Positions 32,682 through 39,847 of a DNA stretch of 39,875 nt are shown piece by piece (positions within the stretch are counted from its first letter, which is position 1; the number at the start of each line of letters is the position of its first letter). The stretch lies in NCBI GenBank assembly GCA_017524545.1, contig JAFXVN010000080.1, forward strand, positions 1 to 39,875. Reading direction: 5' to 3'. The DNA comes from Bacteroidaceae bacterium (GTDB lineage: Bacteria; Bacteroidota; Bacteroidia; Bacteroidales; Bacteroidaceae). Position numbers and translations under genes: made by a program. The notes beneath the pieces were generated by a model, which worked only from the letters and a program-made list of their open reading frames with translations, had not been told where the DNA came from and did not search any database.

Positions 32682-32786
32682 ATGGCGGGTCTGCTCTTTT
32701 CTTATGCCCATAAGTTCTTGGACAAGCCTAGCGGCAAAGCCGAGAGAGTGCTGGCTCGCAGAAAGAGAATGGACGGTAATAACTAA
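32682..32786 (+). CDS. Possible 34-residue protein after the structured element
   Basis: The ORF starts with ATG 32682, three bases after the structured element, with GGAG at a suitable distance, and reads MAGLLFSYAHKFLDKPSGKA followed by a basic end (ERVLARRKRMDGNN). I do not recognise it. The amphipathic start and strongly basic end look like a real small protein rather than random sequence, but the support is only composition, spacing and context. The frame is open further upstream through the element. Confidence 0.45.
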   Translation: MAGLLFSYAHKFLDKPSGKAERVLARRKRMDGNN

Positions 32787-32798
32787 AACAAAAAGGAT

Positions 32799-32873
32799 AT
32801 GAAAAGGAAGCTTTTACTTGTACTGATGACACTTCTGCCAATGGCAGTGTTGATTGGACACTGCGCGTCTTAA
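32799..32873 (+). CDS. 24-residue signal-peptide-like ORF
   Basis: AAAAAGGAT precedes ATG 32799, a good ribosome binding site. The ORF reads MKRKLLLVLMTLLPMAVLIG and then HCAS, a complete N-region and hydrophobic core resembling a signal or lipoprotein leader, and stops. It may be a tiny membrane peptide or the remains of a secreted protein gene truncated when the adjacent repeat (32910) arrived. It begins 13 bp after the stop of the 34-residue ORF. Confidence 0.45.
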   Translation: MKRKLLLVLMTLLPMAVLIGHCAS

Positions 32874-32909
32874 GTTTCATACAAACCAAAGTAAAAACAC
32901 TATCCTGCA

Positions 32910-33099
32910 GGGAACAAACTCTCGAAAAACACGATATAAAGCCCCCCATAACACGGCATAAAAGTTTTTTAGGCTCGTTACATAATTATTTTCAAGCTTT
33001 GAAAATCTATTTTCAAGGCTTGATAATATATTTTCAAAGCTTGATAATATATTTTCACGCCTTGAAAATAATTTGTTAACACGCTGTGTGAAGTTTTGT
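32910..33099. repeat. 190-bp dispersed repeat with palindromic 21-bp units (copy B)
   Basis: It begins GGGAACAAACTCTCGAAAAA, continues with four or five AATATATTTTCAAAGCTTGA units and ends AACACGCTGTGTGAAGTTTT, matching copy A (14919-15108) along its whole length. The minus strand is open for about 90 codons (LENILSS-like repeats) but that is a by-product of the repeat. Confidence 0.85.
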
Positions 33100-33446
33100 A
33101 GCGTAGAGAATAGGCTTTTTTGTTTAATGAAATGAATAAATTCGGCAAGATATTTGCACATTCATTAAACAATCCGCGATTTAGTCTCCCCGTGGTAGAT
33201 TCTATTTATTCTATTTCTTTCAAGAATTAGAGAATTTAAGAATCTCTCTTTTATGGTAAATGCTTGTACAAAGAGAACATAAACAAATGACTTTCTCCTT
33301 TGGGCTGTCGAGCTAAAACTTCTCAAAGTCTCTAATTCTTGACACGAGGTAATTATTAGAACACGCCTTGTGTAATTTGTTGGTGATTGTGATAATTTGA
33401 GATTCATGTTTTGTTTGCCGCCGATGAACAGAAAATGCTGCTTTTG
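33100..33446. other. Gene-free AT-rich region with a 13-bp inverted repeat
   Basis: No gene is convincing here. CAAGAATTAGAGA (33221-33233) and TCTCTAATTCTTG (33329-33341) are a perfect inverted repeat enclosing 95 bp. A minus-strand reading frame of 80 codons spans 33165-33407, has no recognisable domain or ribosome binding site, and overlaps the inverted repeats, so I do not call it. Confidence 0.5.
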
Positions 33447-33478
33447 TTTGCTGGCATCAAATAAAAGTGCTATCTTTG
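33447..33478 (+). promoter_or_regulatory. Full -33/-7 promoter of mutS2
   Basis: TTTG (33447-33450), 20 bp and TATCTTTG (33471-33478) match the consensus, 38 bp upstream of the mutS2 ATG at 33517. Confidence 0.8.
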
Positions 33479-33516
33479 CCCATATTTTTCATACGCTATA
33501 GGGAATAGGATTGATT

Positions 33517-36111
33517 ATGAGCTTAGAAGATAAGATAGGTTTCAACGAGGTGCGGGCGATGTTGCACGGCTATTGCCTCAGTCCTATGGGGCATGAGCGG
33601 GTGGATGCCATGCAGTTTGTCGCTGACCATGAGGGCGTGACGACTTTGCACCAGCAGCTTGCCGAACTGAGTTACATCTTGCAGACCTCCACAGAGCAGC
33701 CCGAACAGGACTTCTTCGACCTGCGAGAGGAGATTCATCGCATCCGCATCGAAGGCACATACCTCGAGGAGCAGACGCTTTGGGAACTGCTGCGTGTGCT
33801 GCGGACGCTTCATGCGTGGGTAAAGACCGTCCAAGCCCCCTCCCCGCTCCCCCTTTGGGGGAGTGCTACTGAGCAGCGAGGCAACGGGAATGAGGCACTC
33901 CCCCAAAGGGGGAGCGGGGAGGGGGCTTCTTTCCCTGCCCTTGAGAAGCTTGCCGAAGGTGTCTTCACCTTCCTCACCGTCGCACGCCGCCTGGAACAGA
34001 TACTCGACAAGTACGGACGCATCAAGGACGAGGCAAGCCGAGAGCTTCTGGCCATCCGACATGAGCTGAAACGTGCAGAGGGCAGCGTCAGCCGCACCCT
34101 GACGAACATCCTCAAATCGGCACAAGCCGAGGGCTTGGTGGAGAAAGATGTCACGCCTGCCATGCGCGACGGCCGTCTGGTCATCCCTGTTGCACCGGCC
34201 TTGAAGCGTCGCATCAAAGGCATCATCCACGACGAGAGCGCGACAGGCAAGACGGTCTTCATCGAGCCGGCTGAAGTGGTGGAAGCTAACAACCGCATCC
34301 GCGAACTTGAGGCCGACGAGAAGCGAGAGGTCATCCGCATCCTTCGCGAGTTCACAGACCAACTGCGTCCCAACATCAAGGAACTGCTGCGGGGCTTTGA
34401 GTTCCTTGCCGACATCGAGTTCCTCATTGCCAAGCACCACCTGACGAAAGCCATCGGAGGCCTCTCGCCGGAGATATATTCCACGCCGCTCATCGATTGG
34501 TTCGACGCACGGCATCCGCTTCTTGAAGCCAAGCTCCGCAAACAAGGACAGAAGATTGTGCCGCTCTGCATCGCCCTGACCAAACGGCAGCGCATCCTCA
34601 TCATCAGCGGACCGAATGCTGGCGGCAAGAGTGTATGCCTGAAGACGGTCGGCTTGCTGCAATACATGCTGCAATGCGGCCTGCCTGTCCCGATGGCAGA
34701 CGGGTCGAGGGCTGGCATCTTCAGCCAAATCTTCATCGACATCGGCGACGAGCAAAGCATCGAGGACGACCTGAGCACCTACAGCAGCCACCTCCTCAAC
34801 ATGAAGCGCATGATGGCTGGCTGCACGCCGTCTTCCCTATTACTTATAGATGAGTTTGGCGGCGGCACGGAGCCTACGATTGGCGGTGCCATTGCAGAAG
34901 CCGTCCTGAAGCGATTCGTGGAGAAGGGAGCCTTTGGTGTCATCACGACGCACTACCAGAACCTCAAGCACTATGCAGAGGGCACGCCTGGTGTGGTGAA
35001 CGGCGCGATGCTCTACGACAGACAGAAGATGGCGGCACTCTTCCAATTGCAGATAGGCAACCCTGGCAGCAGCTTTGCCGTGGAGATTGCCCGCAAGATA
35101 GGCATCCCGGAGGATGTCATTTCCGATGCCACGGAACTCGTGGGCCGAGAGTACGTCAATGCCGACAAGTATCTGCTCGACATTACGCGCGACAAACGCT
35201 ATTGGGAGGGCAAGCGGCAGACGATTCACTCGCAGGAGAAGCAGATGGTGCAGACCATCGAGCACTACGAGAAGGAGATAGAGGAACTGCGAGGCAAGCG
35301 CAAGGAAATCATTCGCGAGGCAAAGGCAGAAGCGGACAAAATCATTGCCGCAGCCAATGCTCAGATAGAGAACACCATTCGCGAAATCAAGGAAGCACAG
35401 GCAGACAAGGAACGCACGCGCTCTGCACGCCAGCAGTTGCAGACCTTCCGCGAAGAAGTTGGGCAGATGAGCCAGGAAGAGCTCGATGCCTACGTCGAGA
35501 AGAAACGCAAGCAGATAGAGGAACGCAGGAAGCGGCACCAGGAGAGGCAGGAAAAGAAAAAGAAAGAGGAAAATGAGAAAATAAGAGAATTAGATAATAA
35601 TAAGTCCCTAATCTCTAATCCTCTAATCCCTAATCCTCTCACCGTTGGTGACTCCGTCCGCATCAAGGGACAGACCACTGTCGGCACCATCACAGCCATT
35701 GAGGGCAAGCAAGCCACCGTCACCTTCGGCGTGATGCGAACGCTGGTTGACCTCAAGAGGCTGGAGGCCGCCCCCGTCCCCTCCCAAGGAGGGGGGAACG
35801 GCGAGAGCACTCAAACAGTAGTGATCAGCCGACAAACAACGGAGAGCATTCGCCAGAAGCACCTCGACTTCCGGCAAGAGATTGATGTGCGCGGAATGCG
35901 TGCCGACGAGGCATTGCAAGCCGTCACCTACTTTATCGACGATGCCCTTCTAGTCAATGTCTCCCGCGTCCGCATCCTTCACGGCACAGGCACTGGAGCC
36001 TTGCGGCAAGTCATCCGTCAGTACCTAAATACCGTGCCCGGCGTCGTCTCTGCCCACGACGAACACGTCCAGTTCGGCGGCGCAGGCATCACAGTCGTAG
36101 AGTTTAGATAA
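33517..36111 (+). CDS. mutS2: Endonuclease MutS2 (with Smr domain)
   Basis: I chose ATG 33517 (864 residues) rather than the TTG two codons upstream. MutS2 is a MutS-family ATPase acting on recombination intermediates and collided ribosomes, not mismatch repair. Order: N-terminal core and lever (about 1-320), ATPase with Walker A GPNAGGKS near residue 366 and LLIDEFGGGTEP, a long coiled coil (about 530-690; EELRGKRKEIIREAKAEADK), a KOW-like stretch (TVGDSVRIKGQTTVG) and a C-terminal Smr domain (DVRGMRADEAL, ILHGTGTGALR). Three repeat insertions are read in frame: residues about 107-137 (palindromic), about 697-708 (GATTAGG words, SLISNPLIPNPL) and about 751-762. It is somewhat longer than usual because of them. 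The PI-PLC-like gene follows after 8 bp. Confidence 0.94.
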   Translation: MSLEDKIGFNEVRAMLHGYCLSPMGHERVDAMQFVADHEGVTTLHQQLAELSYILQTSTEQPEQDFFDLREEIHRIRIEGTYLEEQTLWELLRVLRTLHAWVKTVQAPSPLPLWGSATEQRGNGNEALPQRGSGEGASFPALEKLAEGVFTFLTVARRLEQILDKYGRIKDEASRELLAIRHELKRAEGSVSRTLTNILKSAQAEGLVEKDVTPAMRDGRLVIPVAPALKRRIKGIIHDESATGKTVFIEPAEVVEANNRIRELEADEKREVIRILREFTDQLRPNIKELLRGFEFLADIEFLIAKHHLTKAIGGLSPEIYSTPLIDWFDARHPLLEAKLRKQGQKIVPLCIALTKRQRILIISGPNAGGKSVCLKTVGLLQYMLQCGLPVPMADGSRAGIFSQIFIDIGDEQSIEDDLSTYSSHLLNMKRMMAGCTPSSLLLIDEFGGGTEPTIGGAIAEAVLKRFVEKGAFGVITTHYQNLKHYAEGTPGVVNGAMLYDRQKMAALFQLQIGNPGSSFAVEIARKIGIPEDVISDATELVGREYVNADKYLLDITRDKRYWEGKRQTIHSQEKQMVQTIEHYEKEIEELRGKRKEIIREAKAEADKIIAAANAQIENTIREIKEAQADKERTRSARQQLQTFREEVGQMSQEELDAYVEKKRKQIEERRKRHQERQEKKKKEENEKIRELDNNKSLISNPLIPNPLTVGDSVRIKGQTTVGTITAIEGKQATVTFGVMRTLVDLKRLEAAPVPSQGGGNGESTQTVVISRQTTESIRQKHLDFRQEIDVRGMRADEALQAVTYFIDDALLVNVSRVRILHGTGTGALRQVIRQYLNTVPGVVSAHDEHVQFGGAGITVVEFR
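33834..33927. repeat. Perfect 33-bp palindromic element inside mutS2
   Basis: The left arm 33834-33866 (AGCCCCCTCCCCGCTCCCCC and TTTGGGGGAGTGC) is the exact reverse complement of the right arm 33895-33927, with a 28-bp loop. It encodes APSPLPLWGSA...ALPQRGSGEGA. The arms are nearly identical to those in the S9 gene at 29435. Confidence 0.93.
35604..35638. repeat. Inverted GATTAGG-word repeat inside mutS2
   Basis: CCCTAATCTCTAATCCTCTA and ATCCCTAATCC are the complement of the GATTAGG words found in gene leaders. They encode SLISNPLIPNPL between the coiled coil and the KOW-like stretch. Confidence 0.85.
35766..35803. repeat. Short GC-rich palindromic element inside mutS2
   Basis: GCCGCCCCCGTCCCCTCCCA and AGGAGGGGGGAACGGC encode AAPVPSQGGGNG just before the Smr domain linker. 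Confidence 0.75.
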
Positions 36112-36119
36112 TTATCACT

Positions 36120-38198
36120 ATGAAAACGTATTTACCAACTTTTGTTGCCCTTATGATGAGCCTTGTCGTAAAGGCACAGGTCACCGACTACCAGAACTGG
36201 ATGTCGCAGCTCGACGATGATGCGTTCGTCTGTCAGCTCTCAATCCCCGGCGCACACAACGCCTGCACAAGCTCCTTCTCGGGATGGAGTGCCATTGGTG
36301 GAGCCGTTGCCGGAAAAGTCCAGACCAAGTCCGTGCAGGAGATGCTGTCGCTGGGTGTCCGGCTCTTCGACCTTCGACCCAACAACCAGCTGAACATCTA
36401 TCACGGCATACTCCAAACCAGCTCCACCTTCGACGGCGTGATGGGACAGCTGCGCGACTACGTCACCAGCCACCCGACAGAGTTCTGCATCGTGCTCATC
36501 CGTCACGAGTCGGAGGGCGACAGTGGCGACGACAACTTCGCCGAAAAGATGCAGCAGAGTCTGGCAAGCTTCAGCAACTGCCTTGTCCCATTCCGTCCCA
36601 ACCTCACCGTCGGCGAAGCAAGAGGCAAGATTCTCTTCCTCAGCCGCGACACCTACAACGGCCCCATATACGGCGGAATGGTCACAAACTGGCGCGACAA
36701 CCAATCGGAAATCGGCAACATGCTCGGTGCACAATGCTACGGTGCAGAGACATACAAGTGCCCCCTGTGGGCGCAGGGCTACTACGAATACTCCGACATC
36801 ACGGCCAAGAAAAGCGTCATCGAAGCCATGCTGAGCAAAAGCCACTTGCTCGCAGGCAAGTACGACTACACATGGGTCATCAATAGCTTGGACGGCTATC
36901 CAAGCAACGTCACATACACCAACTCTGCCACTCAGGACAACGCCAAGGCCTGCAATGCCTACCTGCAGCAGCTCCTCGCCTCTGGCAGCTACGACGGCCC
37001 CACTGGTCTCGTCTTCATGGACTACTGCTGCGACGGCGACGGCAGCGGCTACTACGGACTGAGCCTTACGAAGCAACTCATCAACCATAACTTCCGCTAC
37101 ACCATGTCGAAGCAGGGCGACCCCATCTGCGATGCAAGCGGCAGCCTCTACGTCGCTCCCAAGGGGCAGGACATGATGTGGGAGGCCAAAACATACAGCG
37201 TTACAAGTCCGACAAGCGCCAGCGGGGCAAATGCCGTCTCTGGCCCCTCTGGATGGTTCAACCTCGACTTCGACGACTCCGCATGGGAGACAAGGCGCTA
37301 CCCGACAGGCTCAGGCACGAACTCTCCGTTCTTTTCCGCATGGGACGGAGAGTACAACGTCCTCTTCATCCGCCGCGAGTTCTATGTTGACCACGACCCA
37401 AGCATCGACACCTACACGCTCTACTTCTGCCACGACGACGACTGCAAGATCTATCTCAACGGCAAACTCGTCAAGAGCGAGACGGGCTGGACTGCCTCTT
37501 ACTCATCCAACAGAATTGCCTCTACCAGGCTGAACATCGGGCGCAACGTCCTCGCCATCCGCCAGCAGCAAAGCACTGGCGGCGCATACTTCGACTGCGG
37601 CGTGCTCCTCAAAGAAGGCGCCAAAGCATCCTGCAAGCTCACGAGTAACAAATGGCACACCTTCGTCGCACCAGGCCACAATGTTGATTTCAGCACGACC
37701 AATGTCAAGGCATATAAGATAGTGGGAATCGCGGAAGGCAGCATCCCGTATGCGATAACAGAAGAAGTCGCTGTTGTGCCAGCCGACGAAGCAGTAGTCG
37801 TACGCTCTGACAATGGCGCAGGCACCTATCAAATACCAGTCACCGGGGAGGCTAACCCTCTCGAAGGCAACCTCTTGAAAGCAGCCCTTAGCCCGCTCGA
37901 CGTGACACAAGGGAACAGCATCTACTGCATCGACGACCAATATGATGTCTCTGCCTTTTTGCCTGTAGCGGCAGGCACTACCGTGGATAAGGGGAAAGGC
38001 TACCTCGACCTAAGCAGTAGCAATGTCAAGCCAGCCTTTATCCTTCTCGACCCCAACGATGACCCGACAGGCATCTCCGAAGCCAAAAGCTCCATCGGAA
38101 AGCAAAACCCAACGATAGTCAACCTCGCCGGTCAGCGCATGAGCAAACCTCAGAAAGGCATAAACATCATGGCAGGCAAAAAAGTTTTAATCAAGTAA
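36120..38198 (+). CDS. Secreted PI-PLC X-domain protein with C-terminal sorting tail
   Basis: The 692-residue protein has a signal peptide (about residues 1-19, VVKAQ) and a phosphatidylinositol-specific phospholipase C X-like domain (about 25-330) with the two expected catalytic His residues, His46 in SIPGAHNA and His95 in IYHG, plus LGVRLFDLRP. A beta-sandwich (about 345-495; FYVDHDPSIDTYTLYFCHDD, KIYLNGKLV) resembling a carbohydrate-binding module follows, then a GHNVDFSTTNVKAYKI domain and the tail VNLAGQRMSKPQKGINI shared with the GLUG proteins. It is probably an exported phosphodiesterase acting on phosphoinositides or other glycerophosphodiester lipids at the cell surface. It is 8 bp downstream of mutS2, likely co-transcribed. 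Confidence 0.88.
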   Translation: MKTYLPTFVALMMSLVVKAQVTDYQNWMSQLDDDAFVCQLSIPGAHNACTSSFSGWSAIGGAVAGKVQTKSVQEMLSLGVRLFDLRPNNQLNIYHGILQTSSTFDGVMGQLRDYVTSHPTEFCIVLIRHESEGDSGDDNFAEKMQQSLASFSNCLVPFRPNLTVGEARGKILFLSRDTYNGPIYGGMVTNWRDNQSEIGNMLGAQCYGAETYKCPLWAQGYYEYSDITAKKSVIEAMLSKSHLLAGKYDYTWVINSLDGYPSNVTYTNSATQDNAKACNAYLQQLLASGSYDGPTGLVFMDYCCDGDGSGYYGLSLTKQLINHNFRYTMSKQGDPICDASGSLYVAPKGQDMMWEAKTYSVTSPTSASGANAVSGPSGWFNLDFDDSAWETRRYPTGSGTNSPFFSAWDGEYNVLFIRREFYVDHDPSIDTYTLYFCHDDDCKIYLNGKLVKSETGWTASYSSNRIASTRLNIGRNVLAIRQQQSTGGAYFDCGVLLKEGAKASCKLTSNKWHTFVAPGHNVDFSTTNVKAYKIVGIAEGSIPYAITEEVAVVPADEAVVVRSDNGAGTYQIPVTGEANPLEGNLLKAALSPLDVTQGNSIYCIDDQYDVSAFLPVAAGTTVDKGKGYLDLSSSNVKPAFILLDPNDDPTGISEAKSSIGKQNPTIVNLAGQRMSKPQKGINIMAGKKVLIK

Positions 38199-38261
38199 CG
38201 AGAAAGGGTTAAGCTAAGACCAACTGATAACGAACAATGACAAACATCAACGATATACAGT

Positions 38262-38786
38262 TTGGAACGTATCGATAATATCCGCCAGATGCACTTCTCT
38301 CGCAATCCCAAGATTGCCGAGTTTATGCAGCAATACAAACTGGTGAAGGAATTTGGCGAGGGTGCCGATCGTATGTTCCGCGAAATGGCAGAGGCGGGCA
38401 ATCCTGCTCCCGAATACAAGCAAGTAGAGTTTATGGTCAAGGTTCGGCTTAACTCTGCACTGAGGGAAGAGAATGAATCCTCAATTACCCATAAAACCGA
38501 AGGGGAACCATACGACAATGAGGGGAACGAAAAGGTTAATGAAGCAGAAAGGGTTAATGAAAAGGTTAATGAAAAGGTTAATGAAAGGCAAAAGTTAATC
38601 ATATCTGCCATATCTGAAAATCCATATATAACGCAAACCGAACTTGCCAAAACACTTGGAATCTCAGTCGTTCATGTTAATAAAAACATGAAGAAGCTCC
38701 AAGAACAAGGCCTCATCCATCGTGTTGGTTCTGACAAAGGTGGCCACTGGGAGGTCATTGAGCAAAACGAAAAAGGAAGGGAGTGA
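38262..38786 (+). pseudogene. 5'-truncated COG2865-like transcriptional regulator
   Basis: The 174 codons match only the C-terminal end of the AlbA_2/ATP-binding regulators: RNPKIAEFMQQYKLVKEFGE, GADRMFREM and PEYKQVEF, then a winged-helix with ITQTELAKTLGISVVHVNKN. The frame opens at a TTG; the N-terminal AlbA and most of the ATPase-like part (about 300 residues in full-length members) are missing. Between the two parts lies a run of direct repeats (GGTTAATGAAAAGGTTAATG) encoding KVNEKVNE. It is therefore most likely a remnant. It might still be translated from the internal ATG at 38289 as a small DNA-binding protein. Confidence 0.75.
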
Positions 38787-38826
38787 GATGGAAGTAATAA
38801 GATGATTTTGAAACAATAAGGGTTAT

Positions 38827-39633
38827 ATGAATAATTCTCTTTTCAATAGGATGGAGCTGTTGCTTGGGGCAGAGGCGATGGTGCGAATACGGAGCAAGCG
38901 CGTTATTATATTTGGCGTGGGAGGCGTTGGAAGCTGGTGCGCGGAGTGTCTTGTGCGCGAAGGCATCATGCGCCTAACACTTGTGGATAGCGATGTAGTT
39001 TGCGTCACCAACTGCAACCGCCAGCTGATGGCCACGACCAAGACCATCGGCGAGCCAAAAGTCGAAGCATTGAAAACGCGATTGCTTGAAATCAATCCCG
39101 AAGCCGACATCCTTGCTTTGCAAAAGAACTACAGCGAAGAGACTGCGGATGACTTTGAGATAGAGACATACGACTACGTCATTGATGCCATCGATTCGCT
39201 AAAGGACAAGATAAGTCTAATAATAAAAGCGGCCTCCCCCATCCCCTCCAAAGGAGGGGTGAATTGCCGCGACAAAGCCCCCTCTCCTTTGGAGAGGGCT
39301 GGGGAGAGGCTGCCTGTTCTCTTTTCTTCCATGGGTGCCGCTTTGCGCATCGACCCCACGAAGATTCGCGTCTCGGAGTTCTGGAAGATAAAGGGCGATC
39401 CGTTGGCAGCGGCTATGCGTTCGGCTATGCGACGTAACAAAACCTTCCCCGCCCGCAAGTTCCTTTGCGTTCATAGTGAGGAGCAGCCCCTACCCAACCT
39501 CGGCACTGCCCTACAGGACGGCAGCCAGACATTCCGCAAAGTGCAGACAAACGGCTCCCTCGCCCACATCACAGCCATCTTCGGCATGACCCTCGCCGGC
39601 CTGGTCATACAGGACATCTGCAACAAGACTTGA
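38827..39633 (+). CDS. tcdA: tRNA threonylcarbamoyladenosine dehydratase TcdA
   Basis: The 268-residue E1-like enzyme cyclises the t6A37 modification of tRNA to ct6A using ATP. The nucleotide-binding GVGGVGSW (30-37), Asp54 in LVDSD, Asn/Arg of TNCNRQ and IGEPKVE fit the TcdA/CsdL group, and DAIDSLKDK is its usual helix. Residues about 136-163 (ASPIPSKGG...APSPLERAGERL) are a palindromic repeat insertion placed before the conserved SSMGAALRIDPT block; without it the length would be usual. It is the last protein gene before the rRNA operon and ends about 57 bp before the convergent terminator. Confidence 0.93.
   Translation: MNNSLFNRMELLLGAEAMVRIRSKRVIIFGVGGVGSWCAECLVREGIMRLTLVDSDVVCVTNCNRQLMATTKTIGEPKVEALKTRLLEINPEADILALQKNYSEETADDFEIETYDYVIDAIDSLKDKISLIIKAASPIPSKGGVNCRDKAPSPLERAGERLPVLFSSMGAALRIDPTKIRVSEFWKIKGDPLAAAMRSAMRRNKTFPARKFLCVHSEEQPLPNLGTALQDGSQTFRKVQTNGSLAHITAIFGMTLAGLVIQDICNKT
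39229..39314. repeat. GC-rich palindromic element inside tcdA
   Basis: GCGGCCTCCCCCATCCCCTC plus CAAAGGAGGGGTGAA and AAGCCCCCTCTCCTTTGGAG plus AGGGCTGGGGAGAGGCTGCC are imperfectly complementary arms, read in frame. Confidence 0.88.
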
Positions 39634-39690
39634 AATTGTCCCGTTTGTTGCGATAGCATCGCAACAATGGCACCCACGGCCAGAAACACA

Positions 39691-39727
39691 AGAAGCCCCG
39701 AGACATCTTCCGATGCTCGGGGCTTCT
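39691..39727. terminator. Terminator at the 3' end of the rRNA operon
   Basis: AGAAGCCCCGAG (39691-39702) pairs perfectly with CTCGGGGCTTCT (39716-39727). It follows the 5S rRNA on the minus strand after an eight-T stretch, and also faces tcdA, so it can serve both strands. Confidence 0.8.
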
Positions 39728-39740
39728 CTCTAAAAAAAAC

Positions 39741-39847
<107 letters not shown>

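Noticed and set aside
32877-33161. Minus-strand ORF with LENILSS repeats
   Set aside because: It is the translation of the 190-bp repeat copy B; the frame has no ribosome binding site or conserved domain.
33165-33407. Minus-strand 80-codon ORF
   Set aside because: No recognisable domain or signal; it spans an inverted repeat and an AT-rich gene-free region, so coding is not supported.
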